The translations under genes and the position numbers were made by a program. Of a stretch of DNA of 64,000 nucleotides, positions 47,341 to 59,755 are shown piece after piece (the stretch's first letter is position 1; the number at the start of each line of letters is the position of its first letter). The stretch covers positions 186,001 through 250,000 of the forward strand of contig NW_024067901.1 of NCBI RefSeq assembly GCF_009389715.1. Reading direction: 5' to 3'. Under the pieces are notes generated by a model that was not told the origin of the DNA, ran no database searches, and saw nothing but the letters and a program-made list of their open reading frames with translations. This DNA comes from Phoenix dactylifera. Its lineage: Eukaryota; Streptophyta; Magnoliopsida; Arecales; Arecaceae.

Positions 47341-49862
47341 TCACCTCTTATAAGGTTTAAAATGATAAAGTTGGAATTCAGAACCAAATTTCAGTGACTC
47401 CTCCTCCACCTTGTTCTTCAGTCTTCTCCAAGTTCTCAGCATATCTGATTGTATCAATCCCCGGTACAATGTCTCGAATGTCGCCTTCTGTGGAAGGAAC
47501 CCTTTCTCTATCATCTCCATGAAGAACTGGCATGCCTCCCTCCACTTTTGCTTCTCACATAACCCATGAATCAACAAAGTATACGAATCCAAATCCGGCC
47601 CGACACTGCCCTCAACCATATCATTCCATAATTCCCTGACTATCTCCATCCGGTTTAGCTTTGAAAACATTCCAATTAAGATGTTGAACGTGTGAATATC
47701 AGGTGTGCTCAGGGAACCCATTTCCTTCATCTTCTTGTACAACTTTATCGCACCATCCACATCTTTCCTCCCACGATACTCCTTGAAGAAGCAATTATAT
47801 GTAGCTGGGCATGGGCAAATGCCATCGCTTGCCATTTCATTAAGCAAATCTTCGGCATCCTCCAGTCTCCCACAGGAAGCCAGACACTTGATTACCGAAG
47901 TGTATGTTGCCGCTGTGGGACAAATGCCTTTCTCTTTCATCGACCGCAACATACAAAGTGATAATTCTGGTTTATGGGCTCGACTGTAAACATGAAGGAT
48001 GATCGAGTAGCTCGTGACATCAGGTTCAATGCCTTTGCTTTGCATCTCATCTAAAAGGTCATCAGCTGCATGGACTGTTCTATCAAACCGATTGTCTGGA
48101 TGCAAGCTTGCCCTCCTACAGATCCCATTCAACAGAACATTATATGTAACCACATTGGGTTCTAACCCACGATGCACCATCTCCTTTAAGAACTTCTGTG
48201 CCATTTCATGTCGGTTTACCTTACACCATCCGTAAATCAAAATTGTGTATGTCTTCTCGTCTGGTTCATATTTGAATTTTCTTTTATTAAATATCTCTGT
48301 TGCAACCTGCAACCATTGACACGACGTCAGTAACTGGAGTTCATTGGGTAAAGATAGTTGTACATATTTCCAAATCCAGGAGATGGCATTGATACTACCA
48401 TCTGTTGTTATGACGACCAATGATAAAGGTTATCTTATGGCTCCAACAATTTAAAATAAAGATGTCAAGATAGAAGTGAAAGAATTCACTATATGAAAGA
48501 CTGTTCGCTTGGGTGGCATTGGCTTGGTGAAAGCATATGATAAAGTACTACAGGAGATAAATTGGTGAGCATTAAGAGATGTAGTGAATAGCTATTTAAA
48601 TTGTTAAATACATTTATGACAATGAAAGCATTAGAAACAGCAATGGCAAAACATTTCAGTACTTGTTGAGGCTGGATCGTGCTACCCAAATGGCTTAGCA
48701 CTGCACTCAATGTGGTATATCTTAACAAAGTTGACTCGACAGGAAAAAATATGGTAAAAAGTAAGCAAATTTATATAAAGAAGGAAAAAGAAAAGATAAT
48801 AGATAACGCAGACGGAAGGATTTGTGAGGCCAACTCCTCATAATCCGTGTAAGGTTTGTCAGTTAATCAAATCTTGCCAGGGATCTCGTAATCTCTAGGC
48901 AGGAATCAAACGCATTAACAAAATCATGATAATTTAACGAAACATCAATGCTTAAAAGATTTTTTTCCAACCGAAACCAATATAACAATTGGTGTATGAG
49001 AAAATTCGTAAAAGAAAGTAAAAAGATTCAAAAAATAAAAAATAAAAAATCCAGGACACCCCATGTCTAAATCAGAAAATTTCAAATACCACAGCTTCAT
49101 CTTAGGCCTAAATACAAATCATAATTCTCCAATGTAAAGAAGAAGCAGCACCAAAATGGACCAAGCACCCATTTATCTCTCAATCGATATTTGATAGCAA
49201 AAAATCAAAAGAGAAGGGGGAAAAGTTCAGAAAGAAAGCGAGACCTTGGGATAGCCGTACTTGCAGAGGGTGTCGAGGAGCATCTTGAAGTCGTTGCCGT
49301 CGGGCTCCCGGCCGATGAAGGCCTCCATGTCGTCGAAGGCCCGGACGGCCTGGCGCGTCATGCCAGCAGCGATGTAGCGGCGGACGAGGATGGCGAAGGT
49401 CCGGGGGCTGGACCCCGCGCCGCCGCGCTGGTCCATCTCGATGATGAGCTGCCACGCGACGTCGAACTGGCGAACCTTCCCCAGGATATCGATCATGAGG
49501 TCGTAGGCGTCGGGACCATGGGCGTGGTGGGCGTGGTCGCGGGCCCAGACGAAGAAGCTGAGGGCGACCTTGGAGGCGTGGCGGAGGCGGAGGAGGGTCT
49601 GGAGGACGAGGTCTCCAGAGAGGCGGATGCCGGCGAGCTGGAGGGGGGACTCCAGAGGGTGGAAGGGGTTGTGGTGGTGGATGAGGAGGCGGGCGAGGGC
49701 GTCGGCATCGGCGGAGGGCCGGAGCGGGGGAGCGCTCGGCTTCGGGCTGCTTCCTGAAAGCCCTAGTCCTAATTCGGGCTCCGGGGAGTGGGAGAGGAGG
49801 AGAGGTTTGGGAGGTGAAAGGAGATAGCGGCGGCCGGCCGACGCGAGAGCCGCCCGGGACAT
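47341..49862 (-). CDS. Pentatricopeptide repeat protein (P-type), probably organellar
   Basis: Exon 1 is 49862-49245 and exon 2 is 48306-47341, with a 938-bp phase-0 GT/AG intron, giving 527 aa. PPR proteins bind RNA in mitochondria or plastids for processing, editing or stability. The N-terminus (MSRAALASAGRRYLL) is Arg/Ala/Ser-rich without acidic residues, as in a transit peptide. Degenerate PPRs lie at about 110-206. Clear ones are at about 222-255, 256-300 (with an insertion), 301-335, 336-370, 371-407, 408-442, 443-477 and 478-512, each starting PxxxTY-like with a GxxP register. There are no E, E+ or DYW domains, so it is P-class. The tail is FGSEFQLYHFKPYKR. I chose the ATG at 49862; a longer open frame upstream starts at TTG and is less likely. 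Exon 1 is very GC-rich and exon 2 much less so. Without a database search I cannot assign the Arabidopsis counterpart or its RNA target. Confidence 0.9.
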
Positions 49863-50772
49863 TGCCGACGCGCGTCTCGGCCGGGAATGGATTTCCAAAA
49901 CCGGACGATTGCGCTCGCTGATACGGTGCGCATCTCAATGTACACACGACGCTTCTCCTCTCTCTCTTATCGGTAAGTAGGCTTCTCTTCCCCTTGCAGT
50001 TGGGGGTCTATCAGGAGATCTGGTCCATTTGATGTTTCAATCTATTTGGATCCATGGATGCTATTGTGGCACCAATTTGCATCTTGATGCAACCACTTAA
50101 GTAACTTCTCATATTCCACCATTCTCATCTTCATGAGAGAACAAACTTAGCATGAGGGTGGGCCAAAGTCCTAGAAAACTACTCCAAATCACATGTAGTT
50201 GTATCAACTGGGAAAAAATAATAATACAAACATGGTTCCAAAATAGTTACATATATTGATGTCAACTACTACTTTATCTATTTTATCATATAACGTTAAA
50301 TTACGCAAATCCATAATGCGTTCATCCATGAGGTAAATGTAGCCATCCAAGTTTCCTCACATGTTTTTACCTCTACCGTATTTTCTGCCTCATGTTTCTC
50401 GCATCACCTAAAAACTATAAATAGCTTTTAAAGACAATGTCGAGGTTCGAGTCCTTTACATAGCATTTATTTTTTTAATTTAATATATTTTAATATAAAA
50501 GTACACCTTAATCTCCGCAATGCCCGTAGTATTTACTGATTTTATACTAATAAAATAAGCATGCATCAAATTTGATGGATTCTATGGTAAATTATAAGCA
50601 ATGATAGTCGTAACAACACGAAAAGGTACCGCTACAGCACTTGTCTATATAGTTTAGAGTGCCAAGGTTGGATAGAGCATATATGAAATGAGCAATGTGA
50701 GTGTATGTTTGCGCAATTACAGATAAAAGTAGTAGGGCACAAATATTATTCCGTAACCACGGGATTACCAAA
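49863..50772. other. Spacer between PPR gene and tRNA-Asp
   Basis: This is the PPR gene's upstream region on its left side, then AT-rich sequence. No TATA box was firmly identified for the minus-strand PPR gene. No other gene was seen. Confidence 0.4.
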
Positions 50773-50844
50773 GTCGTTGTAGTATAGTGGTGAGTATTCC
50801 CGCCTGTCACGCGGGTGACCCGGGTTCGATCCCCGGCAACGGCG
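50773..50844 (+). tRNA. tRNA-Asp (GUC)
   Basis: This is a 72-nt cloverleaf without an intron. The acceptor GTCGTTG pairs with CAACGGC (one T-G pair) and the discriminator is G. The D-arm contains TAGTATAGTGGTGAGTA (A box). The anticodon stem CCCGC/GCGGG encloses loop CTGTCAC with anticodon GTC. The T-arm CCGGG/CCCGG carries GTTCGATCC (B box). No CCA is encoded, as usual for nuclear tRNAs. A T-run starts about 5 bp downstream and could serve as a Pol III terminator. Confidence 0.97.
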
Positions 50845-51263
50845 TTAATTTTTTTCCAGTTCAGAAGAAACTTTTTTTTTTCTTTTCCCCCTTCTGTAAA
50901 ACAGAAAAAAGACTTTTCACCTTCCTTTTTTTGTGTATATTCTTGTTTTCCACCCCTTTAGAAAAAACAATAAAAACACCTTTTCTTCTTTTCTTTTCCT
51001 TTTTTTTTTTTATAAAGCAAAGGAACAGGGGTATATTTCACATATGTAATCACCAGGAGATTCCACAGTCAGTTCCAGTTCACCCAATCTTATATAATAG
51101 GGGCTAAGCCATTCCCGATATCACACAAATGCATCATAATACACCAGCAGGGCGTTATAATAATAGAGCAGCAGCACATATAAACCATATTAATATTGGT
51201 TGTCCAAGGTGACAGCAGCAGGAGCATCTCTACCCAGTGCTTCATTACATCAGAGAAGAACTC
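50845..51263. other. Spacer between tRNA-Asp and the AOP1-like gene
   Basis: It starts with T-runs (the Pol III terminator candidate TTTTTT at about 50849) and further T-rich stretches. The right part is the presumed 3' UTR of the minus-strand AOP1-like gene. No AATAAA was seen at the usual distance. Confidence 0.5.
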
Positions 51264-54200
51264 TTAGGCCTCGGCCTTTCTTGCCTTGATAAGCTCGTTG
51301 TAAGCACCCAGTGTATCCATCGTTTTGGTACCCTCCTCTGAGACACAGAAGCGCACGAATTCATCGTCGTAGTAGGGCTCAAAGAGACGAGGGTGGTCCT
51401 CATCCACCAGCTCCGGCGGGGCCTCGACCAAGAAATCCTTCTTTGGAACCGAGAAAAGAACGACGGAGTATCTCGTCACATCGCCTCCCACCAGTATGCG
51501 ATGCAAGGCCGCACCCACTCGACCGTTGGTCCATGCCTAACTCAAACAAGCACTTCTCAGCAAGTATATATATATATATCATCCTGGGAGGCTAGGACTG
51601 ACAACATTAGTTGTGCACAAGTGATCATGCAATTTCTTAGCCATTCACCTCGTTATTTGGATTTATGTCTCTGGATCAAAACCACATGCCTTTAACGATC
51701 ATGAAAGACAAAAGATATGGTCTGCTACTAGCTGAATTTCTACAAAAGTATTATTGCTCCTAGTGAGTTTTTTTATTAAAAAAAAAAAAAATTGCTCCTA
51801 GTGTATTCTCATAATAGTCTCATGATGTTTCCGAGTTACCATGTCATTGCTAGCTTCAAGTTTGACCTTCCAGTGCACGGCAGAAACTAGAGAGAAAGTA
51901 TGATTGTGAAAAATAATAGTTCGACAAAATGCAAGAGCTTCAAAATCTCAAATCCCCAAAAAAATATGCATTCCGCTTGAAACATGTTCATGAAAGTCAT
52001 ATCCTTTTAATAAGATTGAAGTTTCATAAATCTACTTAAACATCTGCAAAGTGATTAATTCCAGGGATATTCATTACCCAGGCATCCAGACAAAACCCTA
52101 AGGCCCTGTTTAGACGCTGGAAGATCTCAGCAGCCCAATAAGATCTTCTCACCGGGTATCTCTTTGGAAATCGTAGCAAAGCAGGAAAGAGAGTCGGGTT
52201 GTTTGACCAATCACTAATTTTTCTTCTCAAAAAACTAGATATATATTATCTCCATCGTCTTTTTTTTTCTAAGAAGATCCTTGTTGAAAGATCTTGTCGG
52301 ACCAACAAGATCTTTCAATGCCCAAACAGGCCCTGTTAAGACGATTCAATATCGGAGCAAACAATGGGGCAGTCTTTGTTGGAAGTTGATAAACTTAATT
52401 ATGCTGAGGAATTCAAAGGGTCATATGAAGTATCCAAAGGGTCATATGGATAATCTAAAAGGTCTCATTATGATGTACTTATTAGGGGAGTTAAAAGGTC
52501 ACTTCTAGTGCCTATAAATATGTGGCTATCATGAAGAAGAATGCATGGAAGAAAAAAAAGGAGTGGTAGATAGAGAGGGCTTGAGAGAGAAAAATTGTAT
52601 TCCTCTTTGAAGAAAAGTTGTACTACTCCATTATCTTATATAAAGTATTTTCTTTCCATGTTCTTGTGTTTCTACCACCATTGCATATTCTATCAAAGTG
52701 GTATCAGAGCTTGGTCATGGCTACCGGGATGCTTCCTATTCCTCGTCTCACCAATACCAACTATGAGAATTGAAGTATCCAAATGAAGGCATTACTTGGA
52801 TCTCAAGATATTTGGGATATAGTCGAAAAGGGCTATGAAGAAGACGGAGATAGAGCGCAACAACGAGAGACTTTGAAGAAAGATAAGAAGGCTCTCTACT
52901 TCATTTATCAAGGCTTAGATGAAGCCGCTTTTGAGAAGATTGCTGGTGCTACCAACTCAAAGCAAGCATGGGAGATCCTCGAGAAAGCCCATAAGGGTGT
53001 TGAGAAAGTGAAGAAGGTGCGCCTCCAAATATTGAGAGGCGAGTTCGAGACTTTGAAGATGAAGGAAGGAGAATCCATCTCGGATTACTTCACAAAGGCT
53101 CTATCTATTGTAAACCAAATGAGGAGAAATGGTGAGAATATAGAGGACAAGCGTGTGGTGGAGAAGATCCTAAGATCCTTGGATCAAAAGTTTGACTATG
53201 TTGTGACAGCAATTGAAGAGTCCAAAGATGTGGATACTATGACAATTGATGAGCTCATGGGTTCTCTACAAGTCCATGAGCAGAGGATCTTGTTGCGAAA
53301 AGAAGAACCTTTGGAGCAAGCCCTGAAAAGCAAGCTCACCATCAGTGAGAAGAAGGAAGGCCCAACTGACGAGGACAAACATAAAAACCATGGTCATGGT
53401 TACAGCCGTAGATATCATCATGGACGAGGCCGTGGGCAAGGACAAGGTTCCTTTGGACGTGGCAGAGGAAGAGGAGGCCTAGGATTTCCATCAAATGAAG
53501 AAAGCACTCAAGATGGAAAAAGGCAAGGAGGTTTCTCAAAAGGAGGACGAAGGTATGATAAAAGAAATGTTAAATGTTTTATTTGTGGCAAATATGGTCA
53601 TTTTTCCTCAGAATGTTACTATAATAAGAATAATCAAGTGTATGAGAAGACCAACTATGCAAGGAAGGAGGAAGGAGAAAATGGTGTGCTACTACTAGCA
53701 GAGAAGGGAGAAGAAGCCTCCAATGAGAATAAATGGTACTTGGATACTGGTGCAAGCAATCATATGTGTGGGCACAAACATATCTTTAAAGAGTTAGATG
53801 AGACAGTGGAAGGCAACGTTTCTTTTGGAGATGCCTCAAAAATTCAAGTGAAGGGAATAGGTAAGATCCTAATCCAACTCAAGGATGGTTCTCCACAGTT
53901 CATTTCTAATGTTTACTATGTGTCTAATATGAAAACAAATATCTTAAGTCTTGGTCAATTATTAGAAAAAGGCTTTAATGTTTGCATGAAAGGAGGATGC
54001 TTGTACTTGAATAAACATGATCAGTTGATTGCAGAAGTACCTATGACCAAGAACCGAATGTTCATGTTGAACATTAAGTATATCAATACAAAGTGCTTAA
54101 GTGCATGCATGAAGAATAACATGTGGCTATGGCACTTGAGGTTCAGGCATTTGAACTTTAGCTCTTTGAAGCTCCTCTCCTCAAAGGCGATGGTGAAGGG

Positions 54201-57200
54201 GTTACCTCTCATGGAGAATACTTGTGAAGAAATATGTGAAGCATGTATTATTGGAAAACAGTCAAGAACAAGTTTTCCAAAGGAGTCACTTCATCGAACC
54301 AAAAAACCTTTGCAACTCATCCATACGGATATTTGTGGTCCCATCACACCGGCCTCATTTGGAGGTCGTCGTTATTTTCTAACATTTATTGATGACTTTA
54401 GTAGGAAAACTTGGGTGTATCTCTTGAAGGAGAAACGGGAGGCCCTAGAGATATTCAAAAAATTCAAAGCTCTTGTGGATAACCAAACTGGGTGCAAAAT
54501 CAAAGCTTTGAGATCAGATCGAGGAGGAGAGTATACCTCGAAGGAGTTCGAAGAATTCTGCAAAGCTCAAGGCATTTGGAGGACCTTAACTGCCGCATAC
54601 TCACCCCAGCAGAACGGCGTAGCAGAAAGGAAGAATCGAACCATTCTTGACATGGTGAGAAGCACGCTGAACACAAAGAAAATGCCAAAAGAGTTTTGGG
54701 CAGAAGCCGTAAATTGTGCGGTGTACATCCTCAACCGCTGCCCAAGAAAGAATCTTGATGGAAGAACCCCTCAAGAAGCATGGAATGGCTATAAGCCAAA
54801 TGTATCTCATCTAAGAGTATTTGGTTGTATTGCCTATGCACACATCCCAGATCAAAGAAGAAGCAAGCTTGATGATAAGAGTTATCCTTGCATCTTTATA
54901 GGATATAACCAGAGGTCCAAGGCATATAGACTCTATGATCCAAAGACAAAGAAGACTATTGTAAGTCGAGATGTGAAGTTCAACGAAGAAGGAAGTTGGA
55001 ATTGGAGCACCAACTTGGTGGAAGTACAAGAAGAAGAAGAAGATGAAAAGTCTCAAGCTGAAGATTCCTCACCTCTCTCTTCACCTAGCACGAGATCTCC
55101 ATCTTTAAGTGAGGATTTCAGAAAGACAAGAAGCATTCAAGATCTCTATGAGGTAACAAGACCTCTTAATCTCATTTGTTTATATGCTGATGAGGATGTA
55201 ATCTCTTTTGAAGAAGCAGTGAAAAATGAAAACTGGAAGACGGCCATGGATGAAGAAATGAAAGCAATCCAAAAGAATGACACATGGGAGCTTACCACTC
55301 TTCCAGAAGGCCATGAACCCATCGGAGTGAAATGGGTTTACAAGGTAAAGAAGAACGCAGAAGGAAAGATAGAAAAATACAAGGCTCGCTTAGTAGCTAA
55401 AGGCTACAAACAGCAAGCCGGGATTGACTACGAGGAGGTATTTGCTCCCGTAGCTCGTATGGAGACAATTCGCCTGGTAATTTCCTTGGCAGCACAAAAC
55501 AATTGGAGAATCTACCAACTAGATGTGAAGTCGGCCTTTTTGAATGGCTTATTAGAAGAAGAAGTATATGTTGAGCAACCTAAAGGGTATGTGAAGAATG
55601 AATGCAAAGAGAAGGTTTTAAAGCTAAAGAAGGCACTTTATGGCTTAAAACAAGCTCCAAGAGCTTGGAACTCAAGGATTGACAGCTACTTCAAAGCAAA
55701 CGGCTTCAAGCAATGTCCCTCTGAGTATGCTGTGTATGAAAAAGAAAAAAATTCTAACATATTACTTGTTTGTTTGTATGTGGATGATCTCATCTTTACA
55801 GGTAACGATCCACAAATGATTGAAGAATTCAAGCATGCTATGATGAAGGAATTTGAGATGACAGACATGGGACTCATGACATACTTTCTTGGTTTGGAAG
55901 TCCAACAACATGAAGAAGGAATTTTCATATCCCAAGAAGGTTATGCTAAAGAAATCTTGAAGAGATTCAAAATGAAAGATTGTAATCCTATAAACACCCC
56001 CGTTGATTGTGGAGCAAAAATATCAAAAGAAGATGAAGGAAAGGTTGTTGACCCTACTCTCTACAGAAGCTTAGTGGGAAGTTTGAGGTATATGACCTGT
56101 ACAAGGCCGGACATATTATATACAGTCGGCTTAGTCAGCAGATTTATGGAAGAGCCCAAATCAATGCATTGGAAGGCAGCAAAGAGGATTCTTCGGTACA
56201 TCCGAGGTACTATTACTGATGGACTATTTTATTCTCATCTTGATAATTTTGAACTTGTTGGCTACTTAGATAGTGATTGGGCTGGAGACATGGATGACCG
56301 TAAGAGTACTTCTGGATTCGTATTTTTTATGGGAAATGCAGTATTTTCATGGATGTCAAAGAAGCAACCTATTGTTACTCTTTCTACATGTGAAGCTGAA
56401 TATGTTGCTGCATCTGCATGTGTATCACATGCAATATGGCTAAGAAACTTGCTAAAGGAAGTTGGTTCTGAGCAAAAGAAGCCCACTAAGATAAACATTG
56501 ATAGCAAATCAGCCATTGCACTAGGAAAGAATCCGGTGTATCATCAAAGAAGCAAACATATTGATATTCGTTTTCATTCAATCCGGGAACATGTGAAGAA
56601 TAAAGAGGTAGTGCTACAATATGTGAAGACTCAAGATCAAGTGGCTGATATATTCACTAAACCCTTGAAAGTAGACCTCTTCATCAAGTTTAAAAGTTCT
56701 CTTGGTATGATAAAGAAAGAACAATTAAGTTTAAGGGGGGGTGTTGGAAGTTGATAAACTTAATTATGCTGAGGAATTCAAAGGGTCATATGAAGTATCC
56801 AAAGGGTCATATGGATAATCTAAAAGGTCTCATTATGATGTACTTATTAGGGGAGTTAAAAGGTCACTTCTAGTGCCTATAAATATGTGGCTATCATGAA
56901 GAAGAATGCATGGGAAAAAAAAAAGGAGTGGTAGATAGAGAGGGCTTGAGAGAGAAAAATTGTATTCCTCTTTGAAGAAAAGTTGTACTACTCCATTATC
57001 TTATATAAAGTATTTTCTTTTCATGTTTTTGTGTTTCCACCACCATTGCATATTCTATCAGTCTTCCATCTTCTTTCTCTTAACAGTCGGCCTGCTGTGA
57101 GACGTAGATGTTGTCATTTTGTGCAACATCAGCGTGGTCCCTCCGCTATCGACATCGTTGGTTGGAATAGTCAAAGATGGTAGATTTCAAAGGTAATATG

Positions 57201-58282
57201 CAAGCACCGCATCATTAAGGCGGTCATGTGATCTAAAAGCTTTCCGAGGCGATCGAGCACCGAATAAATTTATGTTCGGAGATAGAATAATGTTCTGTAC
57301 CGCCGGATCTGTGAATATAAAATGGTCACAAAGAGATCGTTGGGGTAAACGGGAGATGGCTGCGAGTTGAGTTGCCATAACCGGCGTCTCATAGCATGTT
57401 TACTTAGAGGAAGAAATTAAGGCGCGGGGTGGGGTGGGGTGGGGGAGTGAAGCTTACCCGGAAACCGTTGCCGGCGAGGACGATGAAGGAGATGGGCGAG
57501 GGCGAGGCCAGAAGCCATTCCCCATCGTTGCCCTGAACCTCCAGGCCATCCTTCTGGAGCTGGCACACAACGCTCATCATATTCGTGTCACGGTGAGGCA
57601 CATAACCGAGCTTCTTCTCCTCCCCCTGAGCCGGAGCCTGGTACTCGGCAAACCGGAGCAAATACCAGGTGGAATTTATTAGATCCTCGTAGTACTTGTC
57701 CACCCCCAACCCCTCCATCAGCATCCTCCGCGCCATACCCTCCAACTCCGCCACCTTCTTCGAGAAGGAGAGCACCGTCTCGCTGCCGGCACCAAACCAA
57801 GAACAGAATCTCAATACATACGAAAGCTATCTAGCTAGCTAGCCAGAGAAATTTTAGCAGATTAAAAGGGTGTGAGAGAGAGATCATCAAGTGGAGTACC
57901 AGAAGGTGGGGTTTCCGGTCTCAGGCCACATGAGATTGGCGAAGCTTTGGGTGGCATGGGGGAGTGGCGCGTCTACGATGGCGAGGCTCTCGTAGTAGTC
58001 GAGCGCCGGAATATCGCCGAGGTAGCCGTGGAAGGGCTTGTGATGGATGTTGCGTTGCTTGGTCTCGAGGGGGAGGGCGAAGAGCTCTTTCACGGCAGTC
58101 CGGAAGAGGGACTCCCGGAGCTCCGGGGTGACCTGGGGGTAGATGGCCTCGAAGCAACCGTGGGACTCCATGGCCTGCATCACCTGTGCTCGGACCGAGT
58201 TCCAGCTCTCGGTGCCTGGGCTGGCCGGCTCCACGCCGGAGAAGTCGATCTTGGGGAGCTCTCGCGCGGTCTCCGACCCCAT
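51264..58282 (-). CDS. AOP1: AOP1-like 2-oxoglutarate-dependent dioxygenase
   Basis: Exons on the minus strand are 58282-57900, 57782-57458 and 51536-51264, with frame-preserving GT/AG junctions, giving 326 aa. The N-terminal DIOX_N domain contains [11 protein letters not shown] and MESHGCFEA. The C-terminal 2OG-FeII domain has H191, D193 (HRD) and H248 for iron, and R258/S260 (RYS) for 2-oxoglutarate. The order [35 protein letters not shown] and SAPPEL-type LVDEDHPRL matches the plant AOP (alkenyl hydroxalkyl producing) subfamily by family knowledge. The Brassicaceae glucosinolate role does not apply to most plants, so the substrate here is unknown. The start is the first Met after the CT-rich leader; a longer upstream frame begins in simple-sequence DNA. 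Intron 1 is 117 bp. Intron 2 is 5.9 kb because a copia element (4.7 kb) sits in it on the opposite strand. All key residues are present, so the protein looks intact if intron 2 is spliced. Confidence 0.9.
52101..52334. mobile_element. MITE-like element, about 234 bp
   Basis: The left end AGGCCCTGTTTAGACGCTGG and the complement of the right end CCCAAACAGGCCCT form imperfect inverted repeats of the widespread GGCCCTGTTTGG type. AAGATCTT motifs recur inside and could pair. It lies in AOP1-like intron 2, 42 bp from the copia insertion. The target duplication is unclear, so the superfamily is undecided. Confidence 0.55.
52377..52695 (+). repeat. Copia 5' LTR
   Basis: 319 bp, TG..CA. It contains TATAAATATG at about 52513 as a possible TATA box and is almost identical to the 3' LTR. 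Confidence 0.95.
52699..52710 (+). other. Copia primer-binding site
   Basis: TGGTATCAGAGC, complementary to the 3' end of initiator tRNA-Met, begins 3 bp after the 5' LTR. Confidence 0.93.
52717..56754 (+). CDS. Copia gag-pol polyprotein with an early stop
   Basis: The first ATG after the primer site (52717) opens a frame that meets TGA at codon 19 (52771-52773). The same frame then stays open from ATG 52783 to 56754 (1323 aa, numbered from there). Domains in order: gag (UBN2-type, about 1-180); a Gly/Arg-rich basic linker; the zinc knuckle [14 protein letters not shown] (265-278); protease with [10 protein letters not shown] (Asp at 321); GAG-pre-integrase; the integrase core starting HTDICG (from about 514); reverse transcriptase with YVDD (999-1002); and RNase H with DSDWAG (Asp at about 1163) and TCEAEY. 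The gag-protease-integrase-RT-RNase H order defines Ty1/copia. Apart from the early TGA I see no frameshift or stop. Translation could in principle begin at 52783, with loss of the first about 22 residues. The last codons overlap the 3' LTR. The clade within copia is not assigned. Confidence 0.93.
56733..56741 (+). other. Copia polypurine tract
   Basis: AAGGGGGGG lies directly before the 3' LTR and is the expected plus-strand primer for reverse transcription. Confidence 0.9.
56742..57060 (+). repeat. Copia 3' LTR
   Basis: 319 bp. It differs from the 5' LTR by five transitions: two in the A-rich stretch near 56909 and three near 57020-57040. It is followed by target duplication GTCTT. Confidence 0.95.
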
Positions 58283-59755
58283 CCTCTCTCTCTCTCTCTC
58301 TCTCCTCTTTCTCAGGACCTGCGAGACCAAAAAAAAACGGAGGAGACCGCAACTTGACGCATTATTCCAAGTAGAGGAGACGGCTGAGCCGAGCCACTAG
58401 TGGATCGTCACCGCCAGCTGTCAATCAACATCAGTAGGATGGAAAAATGCGATGCCACGTCATGCCATCTTGTCAGTTTCTCAGGTCGACTGTTTGCCAG
58501 CGTAGCAAGTAATAGCCCGTTTTAGGCCAAGTGAAGGCACGAAGTTGGACCCTTCTTTCGCGCGGAAGATACAACCCCCGTCCCACGAAAACAGCCTTTG
58601 TCGTCCTGAAAACCATGTAATATTCCATCTGAATTGAATGATGCCGAGTGGCTCTGATTCCATTGAAGCTTATAACCATGGCCACCTGGGTTCGGATTCT
58701 ATCATTAATTCATTAGCGCGAAAGGACGATTCACCTTCCTTTGTACGAATCCACCATGGATCATCCACTGATCACTTCAAATTACGTGCAAACAGATGAA
58801 TGATGGAGCTTGCGAAGCTTTGAGAGCCGTGCAGTGGGTGATCCAACGGTGGATTGTGCAACGGAAGGTGAAATTTTCTTTGGCGCCAAATATACAACCA
58901 CAGTGCCGACCCGTTAACTCGGCTAAAATGAACACTAGGGTCAGCAAGCTCTGAGCCGGTCTCATGCAATACATAGAGGGGAGGAGAGATGGCGGCAGCA
59001 TGCGGGTTGGCTTATCTGTACTGAAGTGGGGTTTGGAATATTCGGGAATAAATTACTTATAAACAAAGATAAACCATAGCAAAAGCACTTTATAAAAGAT
59101 CCTTAACCTAGTAATTTGGATATTGTAAATTTGATGATATACCTATTTACATCATATCCCAACTGACGACTACAATCCAAATTAATGCCAATACACCAAG
59201 GGATGTATAGACCGATGTAGCAACGATGCAGGCCGAACGATTGTGGCACAGATTGAGGGAGGCGAGATATATCAACCTGGAACAAGACTTTTTATAGAGC
59301 GAAAGCTGAGGGATGGCTAGCCAATAATTACCACTGCTTAGTACATAGAGAAATGATAATGTGATACAAAATATATGAGCAGTGGAAGGAAGGTGACGTC
59401 CACGTGATGTAAACCAACAAAAACAAATGTCCAAAGTCAGTTATAACTATTTTACTACTATCTTACCATTACTCAAAATATATGAGCATTATTCAAAATA
59501 TAAAAATAATAGAGAGAAGATAATTATCATGCATGGCAATAATACTCCATGTCTCCCAAACTAGAAAGAGCAAATGTAAAAATTATGTAGTGACATGTAT
59601 TCTAGTAGGTAATGGGAACTACAAACAAATATCAAATTGTAATATCAAGAAAGTAGCATATCCATCTATCAAACAATCCATTGTCATCTTTATCATTACC
59701 TCGAATTTATCAGTGCATTTATCTTAAAATTCTCTGCTTTTAGTTACCTAGTAAT
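58283..59755. other. Upstream region of the AOP1-like gene and spacer
   Basis: A CT repeat (58284-58306) lies directly upstream of the AOP1-like ATG, in its presumed leader on the minus strand. No clear TATA box was found. The remainder holds short frames on the minus strand without recognisable domains. Confidence 0.4.

Larger units (their letters stand above)
52377..57060 (+). mobile_element. Ty1/copia LTR retrotransposon, nearly intact
   Basis: The element is 4684 bp, with 319-bp LTRs at 52377-52695 and 56742-57060 (TGTTGG..TATCA ends). The flanking duplication GTCTT lies at 52372-52376 and 57061-57065. The primer site TGGTATCAGAGC (52699-52710, initiator Met tRNA) follows the 5' LTR, and a polypurine tract AAGGGGGGG (56733-56741) precedes the 3' LTR. 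By eye the LTRs differ at five positions, all transitions, so the insertion is recent. It lies in intron 2 of the AOP1-like gene, antisense to it. Confidence 0.97.

Noticed and set aside
49191-49757. 188-codon plus-strand frame opposite PPR exon 1
   Set aside because: Antisense shadow of GC-rich exon 1. No domain.
49863-49898. Extension of the PPR protein by 12 codons upstream
   Set aside because: The longer frame begins with TTG, not ATG. The ATG at 49862 gives a transit-peptide-like N-terminus.
58283-58330. Longer N-terminus for the AOP1-like protein
   Set aside because: The extra 16 residues are Arg/Glu repeats from a CT/GA microsatellite. The Met at 58282 leads directly into the conserved LPKIDF region.
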